DNA from: Vulcanimicrobiota bacterium
GTDB lineage: Bacteria > Vulcanimicrobiota > Vulcanimicrobiia > Vulcanimicrobiales > Vulcanimicrobiaceae
Direction of reading: 5' to 3'
Assembly (NCBI GenBank): GCA_030041225.1
Contig: JASHOG010000087.1
Coordinates: 1 to 50,599, forward strand
Length of the DNA: 50,599 nucleotides
Part shown: in pieces, positions 26,085 through 34,861 of the stretch
Numbering within the stretch: position 1 is the first letter of the stretch
Layout of the letters: each line of letters starts with the position of its first letter
The notes under the pieces: model-generated
What the model saw: only the letters and a program-made list of their open reading frames with translations
Database searches by the model: none
Told to the model about the DNA's origin: nothing
Translations under genes and position numbers: made by a program

Positions 26085-26917
26085 AGCGTCGAGTCTTCGA
26101 CGCCGAGCGCATAGAGCGCTGCCGAGACCACCGCGGAACGCGGAATGCAGCCGATCAACTCGCTTCGTCGTACGAAGGTGCCGTGCTCCTTCGCAAGGGC
26201 GCACACGACCTCGACGAGTCGATAGAGCGGTGTCGCTCGCTCGTCGGTGACGTTGAGCGAGAGCTGTACGAGGTCATCGTCGAGGCGAAACGCGAGTGCG
26301 CGCAGAGTCTTGAACCCTCCGTCGCGTTCGCGAATCAAGCGAGCGATACGACGCGCAATCTCGAGGTCACCCGTCTCGAGCTCGATATTGAAGGCGACGA
26401 GCACGCCGCGCGCCCCAATTGCAATGGCACCCGCCGTCGGGTGGAACGGCAAGCTCCCAGCATCCGGCGCCCCCTTTGGATGCGGTCGGACGTTCGGGAG
26501 CGGCACGCGCTCGGGAGTCCTCGCCGCTTGCCCATAATAGAATGAAGGCACACGATACTCGTCCCAGATGCGCTCGCCCGCCTCGTGCGCCAACGCGACC
26601 GCCTGCGGCATCGTCGCACCCCCGAGCGGGACGAACGGAAGAACGTCGAGAGCTCCCATTCTAGGGTGGACGCCGCTGTGGTTTGCAAGATCGATGCGCT
26701 CGACGGCGACGCCGGCGAGCGCCACCGCCGCGTCGAGGACGTTACGAGCATATCCGGCAATCGTGATAACGCTGCGATGGTGTATCGCATCGCTCGTACG
26801 GTGCAGAACGTGTGCGCCGGCACGCTCGGCCGCCTCGACTGCGAGCGCAATCGTCGCCACGTTCCTGCCCTCGGAGAGATTCGGGACGAGCTCGAAAACC
26901 GGCTCAGGCAAAGACAT
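26081..26917 (-). CDS. ftcD: Glutamate formimidoyltransferase (FtcD N-terminal type)
   Basis: This enzyme moves the formimino group from formiminoglutamate to tetrahydrofolate, yielding glutamate. The 278-aa product has LVPNLSEGRN, HHRSVITIAGY, HSGVHPRMGALDVLPFVPL and PFHPTAGAIAIGARG, all typical of the formiminotransferase N- and C-subdomains. The cyclodeaminase half found in animals is absent. Start ATG 26917 overlaps the radA 3' end by 14 nt. Its presence gives a second exit from histidine breakdown besides HutF. Confidence 0.93.
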   Translation of the reverse strand: MSLPEPVFELVPNLSEGRNVATIALAVEAAERAGAHVLHRTSDAIHHRSVITIAGYARNVLDAAVALAGVAVERIDLANHSGVHPRMGALDVLPFVPLGGATMPQAVALAHEAGERIWDEYRVPSFYYGQAARTPERVPLPNVRPHPKGAPDAGSLPFHPTAGAIAIGARGVLVAFNIELETGDLEIARRIARLIRERDGGFKTLRALAFRLDDDLVQLSLNVTDERATPLYRLVEVVCALAKEHGTFVRRSELIGCIPRSAVVSAALYALGVEDSTL

Positions 26918-28214
26918 GGGCGATCGCGTCGTCGATGTCGTGCAAACGCTGCGGCGACCAGAGCCGGTGGTAGCCGAGTTTCTGCGCCTCAGCTGCGCGC
27001 CGCGCCGCGCCGTTGACGCGACGCAACTCGCCGGAGAGGCCGAGCTCGCCGAAAGCGGCCGAGTCGCTCGGCACCGGCCGATTGCGGAATGACGAAGTAA
27101 TTGCAAGCGCGATCCCGAGATCGGCCGCGGGCTCGGTGACGCGCAGCCCACCCGCAACCGAGACGTAGATATCGTGCGTTCCGAGGTGCAATCCCGCGCG
27201 CCGCTCGAGCACGGCGACGATCATGGCGAGGCGTTGCTGATCGACGTTGTTTGCAAGGCGGCGTGGCGTACCGAGGCTCGTCTCACCGACGAGCGCCTGT
27301 ACTTCGACGAGCACCGGGCGCGAGCCGAGGATCGAAGCGACGACGCAGGAGCCGCTCGCGCGTCGCATCGCACGCGTGACGAAGAGCTCGGAAGGATTCG
27401 CGACCTCGCTGAGACCGTGCTCGCCCATCTCGAAGACGCAGATCTCGTCTATCGATCCGAAGCGGTTCTTATACGCTCTCAGGATGCGATGCTCACCACT
27501 GTGCTCGCCTTCGAAGTAGAGCACCGTATCGACGAGGTGCTCGAGCAATCGCGGTCCTGCGATTGCGCCGTCTTTCGTCACGTGGCCGACGATGAGCGTC
27601 GCGCAGCCACCGCGCTTGGCAAACTCCATGAGCGCCTGCGTGCAATCGCGTATCTGTGTGACGCTTCCCGCATAGGACTCCGCTTCCGGCATCCAGACGG
27701 TTTGAATGGAGTCAACGATGAGCGCGAGCGGACGCGATCGCTCGAGCTGATCGAGCACGCTACGCAGGTTCGTCTCGGCGGCGATGAGGATCGGCGCGTC
27801 GATGTCGAGGCGGCGAGCCCGCACCTTGACCTGCGCGGCGGATTCCTCACCGCAGAGATAGACGACGTTGCCTTGCTGTGCTAAGCGTGCCGCAACTTGG
27901 AGGGCGAGGGTCGACTTGCCCGCTCCGGGTGCACCACCAAGGAGTGTCACGCTTCCTGGGACGATGCCGCCACCGAGCATTGCGTCGAACTCAGAGAGGC
28001 CGGTGCAGATGCGCTCGGCGTGGCGGTCGTCGATGTCGTGCAGCGGGATCGGGCCCTCGTTCAGTGCGGCATGTACGCCACGTGCGGGCGCGACGGTGAA
28101 TGCACGCTCGCCGAATGAGTTCCACGTCTCGCACTGCGGACAGCGCCCGAGCCAACGAGGTGATTCGAAGCCGCAGGAGGAGCAGAGGAAGATCGTGCGC
28201 GGCTTCGCCATCAT
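26904..28214 (-). CDS. radA: DNA repair protein RadA (Sms)
   Basis: RadA is a hexameric ATPase that promotes branch migration during recombination repair. The 436-aa product has a four-cysteine zinc motif (C11, C14, C25, C28), the Walker A GAPGAGKST at 94-102 and VDSIQTVW near Walker B. The RadA-specific KNRFG occurs in LRAYKNRFGSID, and the C-terminal Lon-protease-like domain has the GELGLSGELRRV block. Start is ATG 28214, with a second ATG next to it. It heads the minus-strand run and diverges from cmk. Confidence 0.97.
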   Translation of the reverse strand: MMAKPRTIFLCSSCGFESPRWLGRCPQCETWNSFGERAFTVAPARGVHAALNEGPIPLHDIDDRHAERICTGLSEFDAMLGGGIVPGSVTLLGGAPGAGKSTLALQVAARLAQQGNVVYLCGEESAAQVKVRARRLDIDAPILIAAETNLRSVLDQLERSRPLALIVDSIQTVWMPEAESYAGSVTQIRDCTQALMEFAKRGGCATLIVGHVTKDGAIAGPRLLEHLVDTVLYFEGEHSGEHRILRAYKNRFGSIDEICVFEMGEHGLSEVANPSELFVTRAMRRASGSCVVASILGSRPVLVEVQALVGETSLGTPRRLANNVDQQRLAMIVAVLERRAGLHLGTHDIYVSVAGGLRVTEPAADLGIALAITSSFRNRPVPSDSAAFGELGLSGELRRVNGAARRAAEAQKLGYHRLWSPQRLHDIDDAIAHVFA

Positions 28215-28230
28215 CGGCGTGTTCGTCCGA

Positions 28231-28252
28231 GCTCAAGGTCGCTCCCTTGAGC
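28231..28252. promoter_or_regulatory. Inverted repeat between radA and cmk
   Basis: GCTCAAGG (28231-28238) and CCTTGAGC (28245-28252) form a perfect 8-bp inverted repeat with a 6-nt spacer in the 58-bp divergent gap. Its place between two starts suits an operator or a hairpin in one leader. No matching known operator (for example LexA) was recognised. Confidence 0.4.
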
Positions 28253-28272
28253 GGCGCGAATGCGGCGCTCGC

Positions 28273-28959
28273 ATGAGCGGTGCGCGGCCTCTTCACATCG
28301 CGATCGACGGTCCGGCTGCCGGTGGTAAAAGTACCGTCGGTCGAAGGCTCGCACAACGGTTCAACCTGAGATATTTTGATACGGGCGCGATGTATCGCTC
28401 CCTCGCCTACCTCGCGCAACGGGACAAGGTGCACGTGGACGATGTTGGGGCGCTGCGCGACGAAATTCTGCGCATACGCGTGGATCTTGACGCCGGAGCT
28501 CCACTCGGCTTTCGCATCTTTGCGGACGGCACCGAGCTCGATGAAGCGACGCTGCATTCGACGAGGGTCACCTCGATTGTCTCGCGGATCGCAGCGCACG
28601 CAGGCGTTCGCGAGATGATGGTCGCGGAACAGCGGGCGATCGCCGACGACCGCGGAATCGTCATGGCCGGGCGTGACATCGGAACCGTCGTGCTGCCGAG
28701 CGCCCAGGTGAAGGTCTTTCTCACGGCATCCGTCGCAGCGCGGGTCGAGCGGCGGCGCGCGCAGCTCGAGCATGCGGGCGTCCCCGCGAGTCAGCTCGCG
28801 CACGAGATCGAGGAGCGCGATCGGCTCGACCACGATCGCGCCGTTGCCCCGCTCGTTCCGGCTGCGGGAGCGTACATCGTGGATTCGAGCGCAATGACGG
28901 CCGAGCAGGTCGTCGACGCAATTGCAGAAATCATAGAGCGCGCCGCGCCGCGGAGATGA
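28273..28959 (+). CDS. cmk: Cytidylate kinase
   Basis: Cmk phosphorylates CMP and dCMP with ATP. The 228-aa product shows the P-loop GPAAGGKST at 13-21, YFDTGAMYRSLAYL, and the nucleotide-binding AGRDIGTVVLPSA. ATG 28273 is selected because the P-loop is then at the usual place; the open frame extends upstream only through antisense radA sequence. It overlaps plsC by 4 nt (ATGA), a common cmk-plsC pairing. Confidence 0.95.
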   Translation: MSGARPLHIAIDGPAAGGKSTVGRRLAQRFNLRYFDTGAMYRSLAYLAQRDKVHVDDVGALRDEILRIRVDLDAGAPLGFRIFADGTELDEATLHSTRVTSIVSRIAAHAGVREMMVAEQRAIADDRGIVMAGRDIGTVVLPSAQVKVFLTASVAARVERRRAQLEHAGVPASQLAHEIEERDRLDHDRAVAPLVPAAGAYIVDSSAMTAEQVVDAIAEIIERAAPRR

Positions 28960-29552
28960 GTTTCTATGCATGTGCCAAGGTTGTCGTGCATGCCGCGGGG
29001 CGCGTTCTGTGGCGGGTGCGCGTGTATGGAAGCGAGAGGGTTCCGGCGAGCGGACCGCTCATTATCGCCTGCAATCACGTCTCGCTCCTCGACCCGCCGA
29101 TTCTCGGCGGCTTCTGTCCAAGAAAGATTCACTACATGGCAAAACGCGAGCTCTTCGGCATACCGCTGTTTGGACCGATGATTCGTGCCCTCGGCGCGTA
29201 TCCGGTCGATCGCGAGGGCAGCGCAACAGGGGCGATAAGGCGCTCGATCGAGGTCTTGCGCGCGGGTGAGACGGTCGGCATTTTCCCGGAAGGGGGACGA
29301 AACCCGAGCGGAGAGGCACAGGCTCGTAGCGGCGTGGCGCTCCTCGCTTCGATTGCGCAGGCTCCCGTCGTGCCGGCGGCAATAGTCGGCAGCGCGGCCG
29401 CGATGCGCCTCGCTCCCATTCACGTCGTCTTCGGTGAGCCGTTGCAGCTCGACGCGAACAAGAGAGCGACGCGCGATGAGCTAACGAACTTCACGCGGAG
29501 CGTTATGGCAGAGATTCGCGCGCTCGCGTCGAGCGTGGCCCGGCCGGCGTGA
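28956..29552 (+). CDS. plsC: 1-acyl-sn-glycerol-3-phosphate acyltransferase (PlsC)
   Basis: PlsC acylates lysophosphatidate to phosphatidate at the inner membrane. The 198-aa product has the catalytic HX4D motif with H41 and D46 (NHVSLLDPP), the glycerophosphate-binding FPEGGRN at 110-116 and the VPAAIVGS block. It overlaps cmk (ATGA) and the next gene (GTGA). Together with PlsX and the FakA/DegV proteins farther along the strand, it completes much of a phospholipid entry route. Confidence 0.93.
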   Translation: MSFYACAKVVVHAAGRVLWRVRVYGSERVPASGPLIIACNHVSLLDPPILGGFCPRKIHYMAKRELFGIPLFGPMIRALGAYPVDREGSATGAIRRSIEVLRAGETVGIFPEGGRNPSGEAQARSGVALLASIAQAPVVPAAIVGSAAAMRLAPIHVVFGEPLQLDANKRATRDELTNFTRSVMAEIRALASSVARPA

Positions 29553-32500
29553 CGTCCCCTTCGACGACGGCGCCGGCGTACGTCTATGCACGCCGTTTCG
29601 CGCTGCCGGGATGGTTGATTCTCGCAATCATGCTCTTCCTCGGTCTCGTATGGCGCCTTGCCTACGTGCGAGCGCAAGGTTTTCCGAACGACATCTCGAG
29701 TTTCGAGGGATGGGCCTTGGCACTGGTTGCACACGGCCCAGCGGGATTCTACGCGTCGACGAACTTCATCGACTACCCGCCGGGGTACTTCTACATCCTC
29801 GGCATCGTCGGCAAGATCTGGTCGCTTCTCTTTAGTGGGCACGACGTCGGGTACGGCGTCCTCGCGATCCTCGTCAAGCTGCCGGCGATTCTCTTTGACC
29901 TCGGGTTGGGTGCTCTAATCTATGCGATCGCACGGCGCTTCGGATCGGAGAAGCTCGCGCTCGGCGCCGCTGCGCTCTACCTCTTGAATCCGGCCATCAT
30001 CTTCGTCTCCGCGCTCTGGGGGCAGGTCGACTCCGTTGCGTGCTTCTTCGCGTTGCTCGGCATCTACGCGCTCTTGCGCAGTGACGACTTCGAGCTACCG
30101 CGAGCGAGGCTCTGGATCGTCGGCGGCTGGATTGCACTTGCGTACTCGCTGCTCATCAAGCCGCAAGCCGCGGTGTTGCTGCCGCTTTTTATCGCCTTTG
30201 CATGTGCACGTCGTGAGCGACGCGAGCTGCGGCTGTGGGCGACGGCGTACGGGATCATCGCTGCGATCGTCTTCACGATCGTTCTCGTCGAGCCGTTCTA
30301 TCCGTCGAACCCCATTGCCGCGATCGTCTGGTTGTTGCAGCGGCTCTCCTTTGGGACGAACGTCTACGCCTACAACTCGGTCAACGCGTTCAACCTCTGG
30401 GCGCTCCACTTCTGGGGCTCGAACGGCCTCTTCTGGCAACAAGACAGCACGTTCATCGGACCCATCGCGCAGTGGGTGTGGGGCATCATCCTCGTGTGCG
30501 TTGCCGTGGCTCTCGTCGTGTGGCGTTACGTGCAGGTTCAAACACCGCAGGCGCTGCTGCAAGCGGCGGCCATCGCGCTCCTCGGATTCTTCACGCTTGC
30601 GACGAGGATGCACGAGCGCTACATTTTTGACGGTGTCGTGTTCACGATCGCATGCCTGCCCATCGCGCGGCGTTACATGTGGATCGCCTTCGGCCTCTCG
30701 ATCATCTTCTGGTCGAATCTCACGTATTCGTATCAGTACATTGCGGTCATGAACGGCCAGAGCTCGACGCCCGGCATCAATGCGGCCGAGCTTTGGGGAG
30801 TCTGGTCGTCGACGTTTGCTCTCGCGAACGTCATCATGTTCTTCTACCTCGGATACACGTTTCTCGGTGAAACGACGGGCCAAGCGGACCTTTTCGGGAA
30901 GGTTCGCAACTGGTTCGATCCGCGCGAAGGCCTTTCGGCCTTTCGCAAACCGCTCGACTACGTGGTCATGTGGGCGCTCGGCGCGGCGAGCTTCGTCCTG
31001 TCGCTGGGCATACCGAAGTGGTATTGGAAAATGCCCGCCGAGATGTGCTGGAGCATCGCGGGTCTTCCGACGCGTTGCGGCATATTCGACGAGCTCTACT
31101 TCGCGCGCGCCGCCGAAGAGTATCTGAAGAACTACCGCATCTACGAGAACACACACCCGCCGCTCACAAAGCTCCTCATCGCGCTCTCGACGCTCCTCTT
31201 CGGCGGTCTCCGGCACGGCGACGACCCGATGGGATGGCGTTTCCTCGACGTCGTGTTCGGCGCTCTCGTCATCATGCTGCTCTACGCGTTCGCTCGGCGG
31301 ATCACCGGCTCGACCGCATGGGCCGCCGTTGCAGCGATCCTCTTCATCTGTGACGGGATGCATTACGTGCAGTCGCGCATCGCCACGCCGGAGGGTTTCG
31401 TCGTCTTCTTTTCGCTCGCTGCGGTGTACGCGTTCTACAGATTTTGGATCGCGTCGCAAGCGGAGGAGCGAACGCACGTCATCGCGCCGTACTGGGTCTA
31501 TACTACAGGCGCGCTCGGCGCGATCCTCTGTGGCATCGTTTCAATGAAAATCCTCGACGGATTGCAGCACTGGATCTTCGGCTGGCCGTGGTTCGATACA
31601 TGGGATTCGGTAGCGGGCGGACGCACGCAGGGCCCCGGAGCCCAGTACATCTGTGCTTTCTACTTCGCCTGCGGCTTCTATCTTCTGTTTCGCAACGTGG
31701 TCCTTCCGCGCTACTTCGCCGATGGAGCGCACGAAGAAACGTTTGCCGAGGGCTCCTACGCGCTTGCGCGAGCGGGGGGCAGCGAAATGCACGTCGTCGA
31801 CGGCGGTAACATCGGCAAGGGGAAGACGCAACGAGGAGCTCTGACGACGAGCAAGGGTTCGGGGTTGACATACAAAGAGGACGGCCTCGAGATCACGTAC
31901 GCGAGCAACAGCGTGACGTACACGGCGCCGCCGGGCTCGGCGACATACGCCGATGCACAGACCACGACCGAGAGTGGGAAAGAGGAGGGACGGCACGCGA
32001 AGCTGTGGCTCCTCCTCTTCACGCTTGCCCTCGGTGCGCTCGTGAGCTCGAAGTGGTACGGCGTGATGGGCTTCGGCGTTAGCTTCCTGTTGTTGATTCT
32101 CATTTGGTTGCAGCGGTACGTGGTACTTGCGCCGACGGCGGACGGTGTCGAGGGTGGCGTTAACCTGCGCCCGGCGCTCTGGGGGAATTCGCACGGCTTC
32201 CATCTCGACGGCGCGCTCGTGACGATCCTCTTCGTCTCGATGACCGTCTATGGACTCATCTGGCTCCCCGATCTCGTCCGGCGGTCACCCGATCCGAATG
32301 AGATCCACAATATCAATGATGTCGTCGTCCGGCAGTACTCGATGTTTGACTACCACGATCACCTCGTCGCAACGCATCCCTATGCGTCGAAGTGGTTCGA
32401 ATGGCCGTTCGACGAAGTGCCCGTCGCCTATTCCTACGTGGATAAGAGGAGCAGCGACCACCGGCAGCTCGCAGAAGATCAAAAGTGTTGTCTCTACGAG

Positions 32501-32992
32501 GTCACGTCGATGCCGAATCCGCTCAATCTATGGTTCGGGCTCATCTGCGTCCCGCTCGTCGGTGTGCTCGCGTGGCGGCAGCGTAACAAGGGCTATGCGC
32601 TCCTCATCGTTACCTATCTGCTGCAATGGCTGCCATGGATGAGAACGCCTCGCCTCGCGTGGGAATACCATTTTTACGTCGACATCCCGTTGATTTGCCT
32701 CTGCAACACGATTATCTTGCAGCGCATGTGGCGATGGGCGCGAGACGCGAAGATTGGTGCACTACCGAAAGCTCGGCTCCCCGTCGACCTCGTGAAACCT
32801 CGCTTTTGGTCGGCGCTGTGGTCGTGGTTCGTCACCTCTCGCCTCATCGCTTATGCCGGGGTCCCGTGTGTGATCGGCCTGATCGTGATCGCATTCATCT
32901 TTTTCTTACCCGTGCTCTCGGGGTGGCCGCTCTCCTGGGACGCGTGGGACTCGCGCATGTGGTTCGCAAAGTGGATAATGGGCCCAGGGTAA
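29549..32992 (+). CDS. Fused Gpi18-like and PMT-type membrane mannosyltransferase
   Basis: A 1147-aa polytopic protein joining two GT-C glycosyltransferase units. The N-terminal unit (about 1-440) resembles Gpi18-like mannosyltransferases, with an acidic first loop (FPNDISSFEGWA, near residue 48), LLNPAIIFVSALWGQVDS (near 157) and TRMHERYIFDG (near 352). The C-terminal unit (about 470-1147) is PMT/GT39-like: IFDELYFARAAEEYLKNY (near 512), HPPLTKLL (near 535) and ATHPYASKWFEWP. A hydrophilic, strand-rich insert at about 723-814 lies between membrane helices. The likely role is lipid-linked sugar transfer to proteins outside the membrane. It starts at GTG 29549 within the plsC stop. Confidence 0.82.
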   Translation: MTSPSTTAPAYVYARRFALPGWLILAIMLFLGLVWRLAYVRAQGFPNDISSFEGWALALVAHGPAGFYASTNFIDYPPGYFYILGIVGKIWSLLFSGHDVGYGVLAILVKLPAILFDLGLGALIYAIARRFGSEKLALGAAALYLLNPAIIFVSALWGQVDSVACFFALLGIYALLRSDDFELPRARLWIVGGWIALAYSLLIKPQAAVLLPLFIAFACARRERRELRLWATAYGIIAAIVFTIVLVEPFYPSNPIAAIVWLLQRLSFGTNVYAYNSVNAFNLWALHFWGSNGLFWQQDSTFIGPIAQWVWGIILVCVAVALVVWRYVQVQTPQALLQAAAIALLGFFTLATRMHERYIFDGVVFTIACLPIARRYMWIAFGLSIIFWSNLTYSYQYIAVMNGQSSTPGINAAELWGVWSSTFALANVIMFFYLGYTFLGETTGQADLFGKVRNWFDPREGLSAFRKPLDYVVMWALGAASFVLSLGIPKWYWKMPAEMCWSIAGLPTRCGIFDELYFARAAEEYLKNYRIYENTHPPLTKLLIALSTLLFGGLRHGDDPMGWRFLDVVFGALVIMLLYAFARRITGSTAWAAVAAILFICDGMHYVQSRIATPEGFVVFFSLAAVYAFYRFWIASQAEERTHVIAPYWVYTTGALGAILCGIVSMKILDGLQHWIFGWPWFDTWDSVAGGRTQGPGAQYICAFYFACGFYLLFRNVVLPRYFADGAHEETFAEGSYALARAGGSEMHVVDGGNIGKGKTQRGALTTSKGSGLTYKEDGLEITYASNSVTYTAPPGSATYADAQTTTESGKEEGRHAKLWLLLFTLALGALVSSKWYGVMGFGVSFLLLILIWLQRYVVLAPTADGVEGGVNLRPALWGNSHGFHLDGALVTILFVSMTVYGLIWLPDLVRRSPDPNEIHNINDVVVRQYSMFDYHDHLVATHPYASKWFEWPFDEVPVAYSYVDKRSSDHRQLAEDQKCCLYEVTSMPNPLNLWFGLICVPLVGVLAWRQRNKGYALLIVTYLLQWLPWMRTPRLAWEYHFYVDIPLICLCNTIILQRMWRWARDAKIGALPKARLPVDLVKPRFWSALWSWFVTSRLIAYAGVPCVIGLIVIAFIFFLPVLSGWPLSWDAWDSRMWFAKWIMGPG

Positions 32993-33023
32993 AGCACGCG
33001 GCCGGGGCGAAGGCGCACCTCGT

Positions 33024-33773
33024 ATGTCGGGCCACTCGAAGTTCCACAATATCCGGCTACGCAAGGGAAAGGCCGACGCGCAGCGCGGCGCGCTCTTCTC
33101 GAAGCTGAGCAAAGAGATCATCATCGCCGCGCGTTCAGGCTCGCCCGAGCCGGAAGCGAACTATCGGCTGAAGGTAGCCGTGGAGAAAGCACGCGAGAGC
33201 AATATGCCGCAGGAGAACATCAAGCGCGCTATTGCTCGTGGGTCGGGACAAACCGGTGCAGCCGACATCGAGGAGCCGCGCTACGAAGGGTACGGGCCCC
33301 ATGGCGTTGCGGTCGTCGTGGATGCCGCTACGGACAATCGCAATCGTACCGCGGGCGACCTGCGCTTTCTCTTCACGAAACACGGCGGAACGCTCGGCGA
33401 GAGCGGGAGCGTGGCGTGGATGTTCGAGCCTGTGGGCATCGTCGACATCGATCCGAAAGGGCGCAGCGAAGAAACGCTCACCGAGGACATTCTCGTCGAC
33501 GGCGTCGAGGATCTCGAATACGACGCTGCCGGCTCCTCGGTCTATACGCAGCCTGCGGCACTCGCGGCCGTGCGCGACGCGTTGCGCGATCGTGGCCTCC
33601 ACGTCACCGACGCCTACCTCGGCATGCGTGCAAAGACCAAGCTCGAGCTGCATGGAGCGCAGCTCTCGCAAGCCGTCGCCTTTCTCGAAGCGCTCGACGA
33701 CCATGAGGACGTGCAACGCATCTTCAGCAACCTGGAGCTCTCCGAGGCCGCAATGGCCGAGGCGCTTGCGTGA
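33024..33773 (+). CDS. yebC: YebC/PmpR (TACO1) family protein
   Basis: A 249-aa member of the YebC family, described as a transcription regulator and, more recently, as a factor that helps ribosomes through proline stretches. It starts with SGHSKFHNIRLRKGKADAQR and contains ENIKRAIARGSG, EGYGPHGVAVVVDAATDN and LFTKHGGTLGESGSVAWMF, the family core. Length is normal. It lies 31 nt after the glycosyltransferase fusion, and its stop overlaps the PASTA gene as GTGA. Confidence 0.95.
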   Translation: MSGHSKFHNIRLRKGKADAQRGALFSKLSKEIIIAARSGSPEPEANYRLKVAVEKARESNMPQENIKRAIARGSGQTGAADIEEPRYEGYGPHGVAVVVDAATDNRNRTAGDLRFLFTKHGGTLGESGSVAWMFEPVGIVDIDPKGRSEETLTEDILVDGVEDLEYDAAGSSVYTQPAALAAVRDALRDRGLHVTDAYLGMRAKTKLELHGAQLSQAVAFLEALDDHEDVQRIFSNLELSEAAMAEALA

Positions 33774-34861
33774 TCGCTCCGCGCGGACCGGAGGGCGAGC
33801 AGCGGCGCGGCTGGCGCGAGCTCTTCCACGAGTACGTTCCGCGCGACTGGATCTTTCCGATCGTTCTCGCGTGCTTCGTCGGCGTCATCGTGTGGTTCGG
33901 TCACGCCATTCATGAGTTTCTCGTCCCGCCGGCGAGCACCGTCACGGTTCCAAACTTCGTGGGCAGCGCCTTGAGCGATGCAAACGAGGATCTCCTACGC
34001 TTGGGGCTCGGCTCGCTCGTCGTCGAACACATCAGCAGCGATCGTTATCCCGCCGGAACGATCATCACACAGCAACCGATCTCGGGGGCGCAGGTGCGAC
34101 AAGGGCGGCAGATATCGTTCGTCGTCAGCTCGGGGATCATCGCGCGCTCGATGCCCGACTTGCGTTACCAGTCGATGCGCGAGGTCGGCCTCGATCTTGC
34201 GCGCATGCGTTTACAGCTTGGGAAGGTGACGTGGCAGAGTAGCGACATTGTTCCAGACGGCCATGTCATCACGCAGTTTCCGCAGCCTCTTGCAAACATC
34301 GTCGAGGGCGAGGTCGTCAACCTCGTGGTCAGCCGCGGCGGCAAAATGACACTTCGCGTTCCGAACTTCATCGGCATGAGCGTCGATGATGCCCGCGCCC
34401 TCGCGCGTCGCGACGGTGTTGCGCTCGGGCAGCTCGTATGGACGCCGCTCGGTGCGGGCGGCCCACCTCACGGCGACGTTGCACGGCAGAAACCTGACCC
34501 CGGGACGATGGTCGCAGCGTTCTCTCCTGTCTCCTTGCAGATCAGTGCGGGGCCGGAGGAGTCGGGATACATCCTGCACCAAGTCCACCTTCTCGCCTCC
34601 GTTCCGATCCCCGATCAAGTCATACCGGGTCAGCAGATTCGAGTGAAGCTCGTCGTGCACGACGCGACGGGAAGCTACGATCTCTACGATGCATACGCGG
34701 CGCCGGGTCAGAAGCTCGATTTCGTTGTGACGGCGGTGGGTACGTCGTTCGTCGATCTCTACGCCAACGACGTTCTCGTGGGTGAGGCGCGCCTGGGCGT
34801 CGAGCCGGCTGACGTCTATGGTAAGCGGCCCGCGCCCTCCCCGAGCGCCGAAGAGTTGTGA
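33770..34861 (+). CDS. Single-pass membrane protein with three PASTA domains
   Basis: A 363-aa protein: short cytoplasmic tail, one membrane helix (about 28-49, PIVLACFVGVIVWFGHAI), then three PASTA repeats. These lie at about 57-123 (VPNFVGSALSDANEDLLRLG), 124-191 (MPDLRYQSMREVGLDLARM) and 192-262 (VPNFIGMSVDDARALARRDG). They are followed by a beta-rich C-terminal part. PASTA domains usually bind peptidoglycan fragments in serine/threonine kinases or penicillin-binding proteins; neither catalytic domain is present. It starts at GTG 33770 and overlaps rpe by 4 nt. Confidence 0.88.
   Translation: MIAPRGPEGEQRRGWRELFHEYVPRDWIFPIVLACFVGVIVWFGHAIHEFLVPPASTVTVPNFVGSALSDANEDLLRLGLGSLVVEHISSDRYPAGTIITQQPISGAQVRQGRQISFVVSSGIIARSMPDLRYQSMREVGLDLARMRLQLGKVTWQSSDIVPDGHVITQFPQPLANIVEGEVVNLVVSRGGKMTLRVPNFIGMSVDDARALARRDGVALGQLVWTPLGAGGPPHGDVARQKPDPGTMVAAFSPVSLQISAGPEESGYILHQVHLLASVPIPDQVIPGQQIRVKLVVHDATGSYDLYDAYAAPGQKLDFVVTAVGTSFVDLYANDVLVGEARLGVEPADVYGKRPAPSPSAEEL

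Noticed and set aside
28215-28272. A LexA box in the radA leader
   Set aside because: The dyad GCTCAAGG/CCTTGAGC does not match known LexA consensus patterns, so only a generic inverted repeat is claimed.
30095-31477. A 460-codon minus-strand frame opposite the glycosyltransferase gene
   Set aside because: Composition is Arg/Glu/Asp-rich shadow sequence with no hydrophobic core, and the sense strand has clear membrane helices and motifs.
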